Below are positions 13,701-24,281 of a stretch of 64,000 bases of DNA, piece by piece. The notes beneath the pieces are model-generated. The model was given only the letters and a program-made list of their open reading frames with translations, was not told the DNA's origin and ran no database searches. Source of the stretch: Nissolia schottii (Eukaryota > Streptophyta > Magnoliopsida > Fabales > Fabaceae); the NCBI GenBank assembly GCA_003254905.1, contig QANU01013744.1, positions 1,032,796 to 1,096,795 of the forward strand. The letters run 5' to 3'. Every line of letters begins with the position of its first letter. Positions within the stretch are counted from its first letter, which is position 1. A program made the translations under genes and the position numbers.

Positions 13701-16700
13701 ATCTAATGTATTAAATTAATATTTTTAATACAATATTTGTAGCTAGGTGCTCAAATAGTCCACAAATCCCTGTACCTCTTATAAGCTGGCTCTTTACTAA
13801 TAAAAAATTTATTACGATCATATAGAATAGAAAATGATAACGAAATTTGATGAATTTAGTTGTAAAAATTATCAAAAATGAATAAATTAAGTAGCATAGG
13901 GTATTTATCCAATAAAAGGTATTTAAGCAACCACCATAATTTATATTAACTAAATGACTTTTTTCCCATCATTGCTTTTGGAGAAAAATTTCCGCCAAAG
14001 TTAATTTCACAAAAAAAAAATATTGCATTGAACCCCGCTAAATATTTTCTAATTTATATTTTAGCATTCTCTCACATCTAAAATAAACATCATTCAAAAT
14101 TAAAAAAAATTACTAACTAAAACTTGAAATCAATTTTCTAACATAATCTTTTCAAATTCAAATCTTAAGAATTTCTAGACGACTAAAACAAATACTATTT
14201 AATTTTTTATAAAATAATTCTAACAATTTTAATATATTTTATTCAAAATTACTCCCATATACTAAAAAAAAATTGACACTAATTTTATAATATGTTTAAG
14301 TCTATTATAGATAAATGTACACAGACATATCAAAATAATTCCAAGTAATACACATGTACTATTATTATTATTATAATAATAATAATAATAATAATTTATT
14401 ATTATTATTATTAAATGTTTGAGCTTTTTTACATCACTGTTTTGGAGAAAATTTGTCTGCTCAAACCATTTTCATTAAATTTTACCAAGCCTTTCATAAT
14501 TTAAATTTAAAATTTCACTAAATTTATTTTACTTAACCTTACTAAATCTTACTTGATTAAAAATTAAGATTTTCTCACCACTAATATTTAAAAATACAAA
14601 AGATAAAAATTAAATAATTTATAGAAAAATATAATTGATAAACCTAAAATAAACTTTGTGCATAACCCATGTATTAGAATGATGATGATGATAAAATGTT
14701 GGGCAGTGAGATTTGTTGGGTAGGAGAAGGCAATTCCAAACGCCAAATCTACAAAAAGAGCGATAAATACCTCATGAAAAACAGTTACCATTATTAGCAG
14801 TATAACACCCTCTCAGAACCCAAAAAACAAAATCACATTAAAAGAATGTGCAGTACTGTATATCTGTAGTATTATCTCAATTCTAATGATCAATTAGGCA
14901 CATATAAAAGCCACATGCTCAATAAAATGGTACTTACTGTTACAAATTTTGGCTAGAGTATGTTAAATTCTTGAAGGATACATTTGTATTACCTTTGTCC
15001 ATGCGGGTGGCCTCAAGACCAAATTAGGCAAGCTCCCATTGTACTCCTCAATTTTAAATTGAAGTGGACCTATAAATGTTGTTGTAGAGAGGTGATTTAT
15101 GAATGAATGAATGAATGGTGGAGTTGCTTAATTGCTATTATTTCAGCATTAATTAATTACTTTACCTATTTCATAAAAGAGGGCAGAGAATGAGGAACAA
15201 CCAGGGCCACCAGATAGCCAAAGCATAAGAGGGTCCTTCTTAGGATTGTTCTCTGACTTGATGAAGTAGTAGAATACCTGCATGTCATCATCATCATCTG
15301 TTTCCCCCAATCCCACATACCTGTCAAATGTATGGTCATATATGCACATGTTAAGAAAGAGTACTAAGACTTATGTTGGATCGGAGGAGTAAACAGAGAA
15401 AATAACCAACGACAAAATGAATAACTTAGTGATGAAGTTGTATTCTGTAACAGTACAAAGGATATTAGCATCGTACACATAGGCAGAGGAATATAAATAC
15501 AACAATAATTCCATATTAATCCAGGCGATTTCTAAGATTCATCTCAAAAGTTTTGGTGAATGATTCACCCTACTAAAAAAAAAATTGGTTCATGGTATAC
15601 CTTACAAAAATACGGTCATCTTTACCCTTTCTTTTACCACATATCTACTCCTCTCTTCTCCCTCTTCTCTCCCTCCCTACCACACCTCTCCTTTACTCCC
15701 CGTCGGTGACCGCCGCCGCAACCCTCACTGCTGCCCCCACGATTCATGTTCAACAACCCTGTCCTTCTCTTGTGTATGTCTCTGTAATTTTATGTTTTTG
15801 CTGTGAAAGATCGACTTCATTGTACTATGAACATGAAGGAGGGGGCTTTGGGTTGTGAAAGATTGTGACTTCATTGATTGAGACTCCATTATTACTCAGT
15901 GGTTTGATGAAAAAATTGGCATATGAAGGAATTTTTTTTCTAATGACATACATGGTGGAACATCAAACTTGCACACTCAATGTTTGATAAAATGTCTCAC
16001 AATGACTTGAATTTATTTACATTCCTTACAATGATTCTACAACATATCGTTCTCTAGTTATACTATTACAAAAGAAAAAAGTAAGAAAAAGAGAAAAATA
16101 ATGAGCAAAACAATGTTTTTATGATGAATTGCCTCCGGTGGGAATATGATTTTTGTTTGCTTCAATTTTATGTTTTTGATCTCTTGATGATGAAGAAGAT
16201 TGGAGTATCTAGATTGTGATGTAGGGGGCATGAACACCACCATGAATGGTGGCGTTGGCAAAGGGCCTATCTTCCTCCTTCATCGTGGTGGAGTGGATGG
16301 TGGCGCAAATCTTCAGAAATGTGTTGGATGGGAGGAGTATGGGGGTTAAAATAGGAAATGAATTTAGTTACATTTTTTTCAAAAAACGTTTGATCACATT
16401 TTTGAAGTGTTGCTAAATTTAAATTGATCACTATATTCTCCAAGTGAATCATTTACCAAAACTTCTAAGGTGAACCTTAGAAGCCACCATTAATCCATAA
16501 CCGACTAATGAATTCTATAACTATCTAATGAATGTTGTAACGTTCATTACATCAATATTTATAACATCCTCCTTAAACTCAATGGGTGTTAACAAAACTA
16601 ACTTGAGTTTGTAAACTAAAGTATGGAAATGATTACGCAAAGGCAACAATGAGAATTACTTGGAGGCAACAACAGGAACTACGCGAAGACAACAACAAAG

Positions 16701-18040
16701 ATTGTGCGGAGATAGCAAGGGAAGACTGCACAGAGGCAACAACGGGAGACAACGTGGGGGCAGCATCGTCGGGGAATTGTATTGAAGCAACATCGGGGAG
16801 TTTAGGCCTATGCAAAGGTAGGAAAGCAAGAGGTCTTGATGTGCTAGGACGCAAAAATATTCTTCAATTTGGTGGAGACGGTGTCCTCGAGGGAGGTAGG
16901 CCGAGTGTTGAGGAACTAGGCGGCAAGGTCAGAGACGCTCTCGGAGTGGGCGGTGAGGATCTATCTAACGCTATTGGATGAGGTACATATGTTATAATAC
17001 ATTTAGGTTGTTACAATATTTATTTTTAGATTATTGTTTTAGTTCTTTCTATAAGTCTAATATATAGGCATTTCGTATCTCTTGTAAAGTACATAATATC
17101 ATTATAATCTATTGCTATTAATAAACGAGATATATCCCAATAACCACTTTTGGTGCACAATTTTTAAATTTCCATAATTACCCTTTTCATGTTTTTTTTT
17201 TCCTTTTAAAGATGCATTTTATGAAATTAATTATTTAATTTTTTTAAAAAGACTTTCACTACTTATTCTCTTCTGAGCCCCTGCTATCATTCTTAAAACA
17301 AACAACAAAAAGCCAACCACACCAAGCAAACCAGCGTGACCCATAACTCTGAGCGAGCTACCCAGATCTGGAAGCCCAACCCCAGCACCCTTCATCAATT
17401 CTCACCACCAACACCCTTCTAAGCATGACTCTCTCATGTGTCTACTACAATTCTGCCACTCTTCATTACCCACCCATTCTGGAAACAATCAAACAAATAT
17501 TGATATTTAATTTTTCTGAGATACACCAATTGTGCTCCCATTCCTTTGATTGCAACCTGCCAACCTCCATCGGATAGCATGTGTATATTATTGATGAAAT
17601 TGTGCTTTGTATTTTGTACAAAGAATATGAGATGCGTGTGTGTTACTGAATAATGAATTCTATAACCCACCCACGAATAAATATTGTAACATTCATAACA
17701 TCAATATTAATTTATAACAGGATATTGACACAAACAAATCAAAATCATGAAAAAGAAAACAAGTTCAAGAATTAATACTCAGCTGTAATTGAAAAATGGA
17801 CAATTATTCAAGAATAAGGAAGTATACTGATAAATAATAAAAGCAATGTTCAGACTAGTAATTAATAATTAATGCTGACCCGGTTTCGAGTTCAAAGGGA
17901 AGGGGTCCTTCGAAGCCAGGAAGCAATTCCACCTTGGCGGAAGAGGCTTCAAGCTGAGATGATGATATCTGCAAGAGAAGTGCGAGAAGAGGAAGCAGAA
18001 TCTGATAGTAGCAACAGCGAGAATTAGAAGCCTTATCCAT
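3001..18040 (-). CDS. SCPL: Serine carboxypeptidase-like protein (S10 family), 14 exons, 475 aa
   Basis: Secreted or vacuolar S10-family alpha/beta hydrolase; family members are carboxypeptidases or acyltransferases using glucose esters. Exons on the minus strand, from the start: 18040-17880, 15320-15166, 15069-14993, 13209-13090, 10955-10853, 9217-9180, 9038-8940, 8733-8647, 8556-8401, 8285-8214, 7588-7470, 7333-7220, 3233-3188, 3081-3001. All junctions keep frame; all introns are GT-AG except the one after exon 8, which has a GC donor. Residues 1-35 look like a signal peptide with a Leu-rich core. [10 protein letters not shown] (88-97) is the oxyanion region. The catalytic Ser is S190 in GANSYSG, Asp lies in SGDHD (396-400), and His is H453 in GAGH. 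The residue before the Ser is Asn instead of the usual Asp/Glu, and the residue before that is Ala instead of Gly. Exon number and length fit clade I SCPL genes. Several introns hold transposons, so expression is uncertain although the frame is whole. Confidence 0.9.
3539..4430 (+). mobile_element. CACTA transposon 5' end fragment, in SCPL intron 13
   Basis: It opens with the terminal sequence CACTACTAGAAAAATG at 3,539. Next comes a subterminal zone with many degenerate copies of short motifs such as TTGACGGA, GGCGGATA and GATATATCTGC in both directions up to about 4,125, which is typical of En/Spm (CACTA) elements. A Pro/His-rich first-exon-like stretch follows (about 4,230-4,350). No matching far terminus is seen, so the element is truncated. 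The fragment at 50,610-51,589 appears to be the same family in reverse. Confidence 0.7.
4500..4900 (+). repeat. GT-rich low-complexity tract with a G-rich core
   Basis: This is a degenerate run of GTGTGT, GTTAGTGTGT and GTATGTGA units. At 4,706-4,742 it contains several GAGGGT units ending in GAGGGTTAGGGT, which is close to the plant telomere repeat. The long minus-strand frame across it (His/Thr-rich) is an artefact of simple sequence. Confidence 0.8.
4900..7136 (+). mobile_element. Ty1/Copia retrotransposon remnant, in SCPL intron 13
   Basis: A 5'-truncated Copia fossil. Pieces of the region after the integrase, the reverse transcriptase (motif region [10 protein letters not shown] at about 5,510) and RNase H (6,550-6,760) lie in order on the plus strand. 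They are followed by an LTR-like block from about 6,890 to 7,136 with a TATA-like stretch. Gag and the 5' LTR are not seen. The coding part is broken in several places and looks old. Confidence 0.75.
7836..7955. repeat. (TTA)n/(TTAT)n microsatellite
   Basis: Imperfect ATT/TTA trinucleotide and tetranucleotide runs lie in SCPL intron 11, between exons 11 and 10. Confidence 0.85.
11085..11840 (+). mobile_element. CACTA transposon 5' fragment, in SCPL intron 4
   Basis: It begins CACTAAATACCGACAG at 11,085. A subterminal zone rich in GACAAATTT/CCGACG-type motifs follows to about 11,290. From about 11,550 there is a short coding-like stretch starting [15 protein letters not shown], typical of the first exon of plant CACTA genes. 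The frame is interrupted, the 3' part and the other terminus are missing, and the element is a dead fragment. Confidence 0.6.
13256..13302. repeat. (ATC)n/(ATA)n microsatellite
   Basis: A short CAT run passes into an AAT run just upstream (minus sense) of SCPL exon 4. A similar palindromic ATT/AAT array is at 14,358-14,412 in the next intron. Confidence 0.85.
14702..14770 (-). pseudogene. Partial duplicate of SCPL exon 4
   Basis: On the minus strand this reads [20 protein letters not shown], against [20 protein letters not shown] in the true exon 4 (13,209-13,090). The acceptor side is kept (ATGAG, then the exon), and about 35 bp beyond it also resembles the true copy. The exon match stops after 23 of 40 codons, where a CAT/ATC run begins and no donor site follows. 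It could not replace exon 4. AT-rich intron DNA near both copies is also related (about 13,320-13,500 and 14,400-14,620), so the area has had more than one local duplication. Confidence 0.7.
15390..17718 (-). mobile_element. Short LTR element remnant (minus sense), in SCPL intron 1
   Basis: Two related blocks lie in the same direction. One ends at about 17,718 and reads, in minus sense, TGTTATAAATTAATATTG. The other ends at about 16,566, starts TGTTATAAATATTGATG, and is preceded by a purine-rich stretch (AAGGAGGA), as at the start of a 3' LTR. The second block is split by a MULE at 15,524-16,488, and text on the far side again resembles the first block. The internal part (about 16,567-16,985) has an open 110-codon frame of repetitive composition with no known domain. 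It is probably non-autonomous, broken and old; the outer limits are uncertain. Confidence 0.45.
15524..16488. mobile_element. Mutator-like (MULE) element with 9-bp target duplication
   Basis: The left end (GGCGATTTCTAAGATTCATC) and the reversed right end (GGTGGCTTCTAAGGTTCACC) form terminal inverted repeats of about 45 bp, both leading into a GTTTTGGTRAATGATTCAC stretch. The 9-bp direct repeat ATTAATCCA flanks the element at 15,515-15,523 and 16,489-16,497, the size expected for Mutator. There is no transposase; the inside has short Ser/Pro-rich frames (15,585-15,860) that I cannot assign. It is non-autonomous and lies inside the LTR remnant. Confidence 0.75.
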
Positions 18041-18239
18041 CCCTGCTATGCAAACAGCTGCATGTACTGATCAGTTGTTATGCGTTGTTGTTGTTGTTTA
18101 GATTCTTTTCATCCTAATATAGCGTGGATGAAGGGTGCGAGGAACACGTGTTGAAGTACTCACCAACCAATCAATCTAACATTAATTCTAGATGGACAGA
18201 TCTCTACAAATAGAGGATGGTGGCCTAATTTGATGAAGC

Positions 18240-18668
18240 TTGTCCCCACAAAATTTATTTGAGGAGAGTTATTTGCCAAAATTAGAATTGGGAATTGGGA
18301 ATTATGAATTTGGTGCGAGTGTCATTGAGTTTCTATTTACAGAGTAGTGGATTTCTCTCGCAATTGCTAATATGATATTAAAACTCACATGATAATAATT
18401 TACTAAAATAGCTTCAAAATCACATTTTTTAATTGTATGTTAGTCGAAACTCTTCGGATATCAAGGCTTAAATTCAATAGCAAAGTCAGAGTGAATTAAG
18501 TCTAGTTTATTTTTTTTGTACCAACTTATTCCTTTTTACCATTTCTCATCCTTGATGCTTCTATAGCTAAATATCAATGAACAAACACTTAAACTAATTC
18601 TAAAAGGCATGAATTAGTCTCAAATTTATATGCAAATTACGCAAATGATAATCCTCCCCCTCATGCAT
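18240..18668 (+). repeat. Dispersed repeat A, copy 2
   Basis: Matches 1,300-1,866 in the same direction. It sits just beyond the SCPL start and is followed at about 18,870 by a primer-site-like TTGGTATTAGAG and then Copia gag remains. It may therefore be an old LTR of that element. Confidence 0.5.
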
Positions 18669-18869
18669 ATTGGATAAAAGTTGTAACCAAGGATAATTAT
18701 CAAGAGTTATACCTAAGTGTGTGAAGTTGTGGTTCAAAGCATTGCCAACCCATTGAGTCTTGTTAAGTAGAAAATTCTCTTCCTTAATATTATGGTTGGT
18801 ACACCGTTTAAGTGTTAGTAAGTGTGAGAAAAATATTTGATTGAATTATTATCCTATGAGTTTTGATAT

Positions 18870-19825
18870 CATATTGGTATTAGAGTTGATGCTTCAAGTG
18901 AGTTAAGAGAGTTTGTGAAGAATAAAAGAGTTTTCATACAGTTATTTTCATAGAGTCAAAATAATGGTAAACAGTTACAATATCATTTGGTTTGGTCCCA
19001 AACTAGATGTAAAACTAGATTATTATTCAGAGTTTTTGGTGTCCACCTACTTAACGCTCACAATATTTGAAGCTTTGTTGACCCAGGCATTCAAGATGGA
19101 GCTGATGCAAATTAAAGCAAGACCAGTTAGTGCTGTCACAAATTCACTAGGGAGTAGATTACTCAATGTTTGGCAAAATAGCCAAAGAAGCATGGACGAT
19201 CTTGAATATGGCATATAAAGGTGTTGAAAATGCACAGAAATCCAAATTACAATCCTTACGTCAAGAATAAGAAAGGCATAAGATGTCTAATTTAGAAACC
19301 GTTCAACAATATTTTTCTCGTGTTACCGACCTTGTCAAAAAGATGAAAATCTATGAAGAGGAGATTTTGAACAAGAAGGTAGTGGAGAATATTCTCTACA
19401 CCTTGCCGTCGAAGTTCGATCATGTTGCGAGCACAATAATAAAGTCACGCAATACAAATAATATGACGATAGTAGAGTTGTAGGGAATCAATGAAATTCA
19501 TGTGACCAGGATCCTGGAGAATATAGAAAATAAATAGAAGAGGCCCTAAAGAGCTCGGTGAATTTTGATAATAATGCAGAATCCCGCCATGAAGGAGAAA
19601 TGAGAGGCCGTGGCTACAACAATCGAGGTAGAGGAATTACAATCAAGAAAGAGGCAATAATTCCAAACCACCAAGTCAAGGAAGAGATGCATACAATTTC
19701 AGGTCTGCTAGCCGAGGAAGAGGAAAACATAACTATAACCAGGAAAGAACCATTTTCAGTTGTCACAATTGTGAAAAATATGGGCATAAACCAGTTGATT
19801 ACAGATTCATATCAATGAATCAAAA
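18870..19825 (+). mobile_element. Ty1/Copia gag remnant
   Basis: Plus-strand pieces show a gag helical region (EILNKKVVENILYTLPSKFD at about 19,360) and a degenerate zinc knuckle region (about 19,755-19,800). Only gag is present; the element stops abruptly at the Gypsy fragment. Broken in several places and old. Confidence 0.7.
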
Positions 19826-19829
19826 TTTC

Positions 19830-21272
19830 CAGACTTAAGCATACCGAAGAATGCCATTCAGACTGTGCAATACACCAACAACATTCCAAAGATATATGTT
19901 GGCCATTTTCCACGACGTGGTAGAAAATATATTGAAGTTTTTATGGATGATTTCTCTACGTTTAGTTCATCTTTTGATAATTTCTTAATTAATCTTTCCT
20001 TGGTTCTGAAAAGATGCATGTCAAGAAACTAAGTTTGTTTTAAATTGGGAAAAGTGTCATTTTATGGGGCAGGAAGGTATATTGCTCAAATATCAAATTT
20101 TAGTTGAGGGGATTTAGGTGGATAAGGCCAAGATTGAGGTTATTGAGAAGTTACCTCAACTAGTGAATATAAAAGATGTAAGGAATTTCTAATCAGGCCA
20201 TGCTGGATTTTACCATAGGTTCATTACGGATTTTTCTAAAATCCCTAAACCCTTGAGTAATTTATTACTAAAGCATGCCCCTTTTGAATTTACAGATGAT
20301 TGTTTGCAAGCCTTTGAAACTTTAAAGTAGAAATGGTTAAAGTAGAAATTGATCACAATACCTATCCTTGTGTGATGCAAGTGACTTTGCAATAGGTTTT
20401 GTGTTGTCTCTGGTATGTGAACTCTTTGATTCGTAGGGCATTGACTTCATTGGGCCATTCCCTAGTTCTTACAACAAGAAGTAATACCTGGTTGCGGTGG
20501 ACTATGTGTCCAAATGGGTGGAGGCAGTGACTTTACCCACTAATGATGCTAGAGTGGTAACCCAATTTTTGCGAAAGAATATTTTCTCCTAGTTTGGAAC
20601 TCCAAGAGCCATTGTCAGTGATTGGAGCACTTACTTTTGTAATAAACAATTTGAGGCCCTCTTAATGAAGTATAGAGTAACTTAAGGTTTCCACACCTTA
20701 TCATCCACAGATTAGCAGTTAAGTGGAGGTTTCCAACCTGGAACTCAAGAGGACTATGGAGAAGACAGTAGGGCCTTTGAGAAAGGACTGGTCTCGCAAG
20801 CTAGACGATGCACCATGGGCATACGGGACAACCTTCAAAACACCCATTGGGAAGGTCCCCTTTTCGGTTAGTGTTTGGGAAGGCATTCACTTGTCTGTGG
20901 AGTTGGAGCACAAAGCTCATTGGGCCACCAAGCTTCTCAATCTTGATCTCAACGAAGCTGTTGAGAAGCACTTGCTCCAATTAAATGAATTGGAAGAGTT
21001 TTGAAAAGATGCATATGAGAGTGCCAAACTCTACAAAGAAAAGACCAAGTGTTGCATGGCAAGAACATAATGTGAAGGGAGTTTTGAGTTGGGCTAGAAG
21101 TCTTATTGTTCAATTCCAAATTGAAGCTCTTTCTTGGGAAGCTACAGTCGAGGTGGTCTAGAGCCTTTGTGGTAACACAAGTCTCACCCTATGGGGCCAT
21201 AGAGATTTCACATCCAACAAAGAGAACTTTCAAGGTTAGTGGGCAGCGGTTGAAGCCTTTGTTTGTACGTAC
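19830..21272 (+). mobile_element. Ty3/Gypsy pol remnant
   Basis: Reverse transcriptase pieces (AYRRMPF region at about 19,835; FVLNWEKCHFMGQEG region at about 20,035; HAGFYHRF at about 20,200) are followed by integrase core pieces (GIDFIGPFP at about 20,440 and the region after it). Order and motifs fit Athila-type Gypsy elements. There are internal losses, no LTR, and many breaks. It abuts Copia on the left and CACTA on the right. Confidence 0.75.
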
Positions 21273-21275
21273 GTC

Positions 21276-24200
21276 GGATTGTTCCGACAGTAATACCCTA
21301 AAATATTTGGGATTTAGGGTTTAGGAAAGGTACTGTCAGATTGTACTGACGATAATAAAAATAGGAGCCGCAATTTTGGTAAGGATTCACTTTTATTACC
21401 GTCGGACACAACTGACGATAATTTCGTTTGCAGGTACCGTCAAATAAATTTGACAGTAATACCCTACACCCTTTAGGGTTTAGGTTTAGGGCTTTGACCT
21501 AAACCCTAGTCCATAATGGTATCTTCAGTTACTACTGACGGTCATACATAAAAACCTAATAATTTCTTATTTAATATTTGTTATTTATTAAGTATTATTT
21601 ATTAAGCCTCATAAAATTAAGCGTGTACTAATTGTTAAGCCTATTTATTAATTTATTAAGTGTACTTATTATTTATTTATTAGTTAACAAAATTCAATTA
21701 TGTAAACCAATCGAAACGAAATAAAAAAAAATAACGTACAAATTTATTAAAATAAGAACAATAAAATTCATTAAAACATGATTAACTACTTTAAATTCAA
21801 AAGAAAGTTCAAAATACATAAAATCTTTAAAAAAATAACTAAAAAAGCTAATCTCCTAAATCCGCAACATCATCGAAGGTGACATCATCGTCGACAACAT
21901 CGTCGTCGGAGGATATCAGTAAATCACTAGGCATGTCACGGGTGCTTCTACTGTTCTCTCCTCGAACAGATCCGCCAAAGAAAGCCCAAAACTTTTTTTT
22001 TTATCTGGTCATTAATTTTCCTCTTCTGAGTCTTCCCCTTCTACCGCATCTCCTCTAGCTACAGCGCTTGCTGATGCAACTGCTGGTTCATTTTGAAGAC
22101 GCGCTCTAGGAGCTCATAAGCTTCCAACCCTAGCGATGGCCCAGTAGATCTAGAAATTGATCGAGGTCCCCTCAATGTAACCGAGAGTTGTGTCCCCCAA
22201 CCATAGACGCAGTTGCGGTTCATACCGTTGACCATGTCCAGCCAAACCGCTTTCTCATTGACGGGGGGGTAGGCTCAGTACCGGGGGGCATACTTTCAGC
22301 TTGCTAAGTCTGAGTAGCCTATAGTGCCTCGTCAAAAGCAGCCTACAAAAATTAAAAAAATTAACATTTATTAATATAAGAAATTAAAATAGTAAGTAAA
22401 ACATTTAAGTTATATCCTGAATATACAAAATACTTAAGGCGGTTTGTTCGGAGCTTGCGTTGACCCACCTAGACTTGTCCGCCTTCATCGTGTGGGTCTT
22501 GCAAACAACTCTACCTCAGTCGGTTCTCGACCTATTTTGTCAGCGCTGCATATTTAATCATTTAAATTTATATAAATTAAATACTTCATATTTAAATAAA
22601 AAATTAATTAAAGTACAGCAACTAATAATTATAAAAATAATAATAAGATAGGCAAACATAATTCACATACTGAGGTGTGTGGAGGGCAAGCTCGCGGACT
22701 CTCTAGTGTGCACATTGCCCCCCTCAACCTTGTGTCTGGGCATGCTTAGAGTTCTCGGACCTCGTCCTAAACTCCTCTGAGGCTTAGTAAGCATTTACCT
22801 TAGCAAGCTACTCAGGGGTCAACTAGTTCAAGTCTTTGTCCTTGCCCAACCTAATGTTCCCTAACAGGTGGCTGTAGACGCTTGTCAGCCCTATAGTTGA
22901 ATGCCTTCTTCATGCCGGCTTCTTTCAAACAGTAAAACATTATTAAGTAATCAAATAAATAATTTAATTTAAGAATAATTAATTATTTAAAAAAATTACT
23001 AATAGTAATTTAATTACCTTTCAAATGTTAAAGAGACGATCATTCTCTTCACTAATATACTTCTGCCACTTATGGACGACTCTATTGTAGCATTTCTTTA
23101 GTCTTCATCACGTCCTGACGTCCAACCTCATAAGGAATCCACCTATACAAGCATAATTAACAATATTAGTAATGTTACAAAAATTAAATCAATAGCTACT
23201 AAAAATTAAAACAAAAATAATTAATAAAACTTACCCACTATTGTTCTCGTCGAGTCAGATAGTAACCCGTATGCAGTGTGTGGTAGATCCTTGAGACTGA
23301 GTGCCGGTGGGAGTATTCGGCTATGGCAGCTGTGCTGATAGAGGAGATGGTGGAGCCTGCTCAGCGTAGCTCCCAAACCTTGCCACCTATGATGACGACG
23401 GAGACATGAAGCTCAAGGTGAGAGCATCACTAGACTCTCTGGCCTGGTCGTCTCTAACAACCTAGCTCCCTAAATCTAGTGGTCGGTATGAAACTGTCCC
23501 CCCACGGGAGAGCTCGGGGACGCCGGTGTGCTACTAAACGTCCTCGATCCCCTGCCCCTGCCCTTCCCCCTACTGAGCAGATGTGGGATAATAGTCGGAC
23601 ACTTACCTTTTTCCTTTGTCAGCCATATTAAAAATAAAAATAAAAAATAATTAAAAATGATTACATTTAAATATTCAAAAGTAAAAAATAAAATATAAAA
23701 ATTAAAAATTAGAAATAAAATATATTAAACTATTAACCGAAAAAATTTATTAATTATTAATATTAAACTTAATTTTGTTATTAAATTAACCTAAACATTA
23801 ACCTAATATAACATAACGTAATTAATATAACATATTAATCTAACCAAAATAAACTTAATTAATATAACATACATAATAACATATAATGTAACAAAATCAA
23901 TATATATAACATATTACAACTCAAAAAAAAAATTAGCAACCTAATTAAAAGCTTAATCAAAAATTAACATAACAATCTAATTAAAAACTTAGTCAAAAAT
24001 TTTAGCATAATAAATGCTTTTAATTTATTATTTATTACTTTGTTTTACCGTCGGCAACTTCCAACGGTAAAACGTTCGTCTCACCACACACCATTTGGCG
24101 CTAAAGGTTACCGACGGTGTTACCATCGAAAAATTTTACTGACGATAATTGTGGCTAAAATTGTTTCGGTTCGACCTAAAAGCCGTTACTGTCAGTTTTA

Positions 24201-24281
24201 TTTGTTATTTCTAAGGATAATACCGTCGAATTTATATTCAACAGTAAGTGTCCGATAGTAATTACCATGTTTGTAGTAGTG
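21276..24281 (-). mobile_element. CACTA (En/Spm) transposon, minus sense, one end lost
   Basis: The right edge reads, on the minus strand, CACTACTACAAACATGGTAA from 24,281. It is followed by subterminal repeats with TACCGTCGG/CCGACGGTA-like motifs (24,045-24,260). Related motifs recur at the left edge (21,276-21,540). Between them, minus-strand coding pieces start MADKGKGKCPTIIPHL at about 23,623 and continue through Pro/Ser-rich and Trp-containing stretches to about 22,000, as in plant Ptta/En/Spm proteins. No terminal CACTA motif is seen at the left edge next to the Gypsy remnant. Frames are interrupted. Confidence 0.7.

Noticed and set aside
16649-16981. 110-codon plus-strand frame as a host gene
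   Set aside because: Repetitive composition (GAGGCAACAAC-like units), no domain, and it lies inside an LTR element remnant that is read on the other strand.
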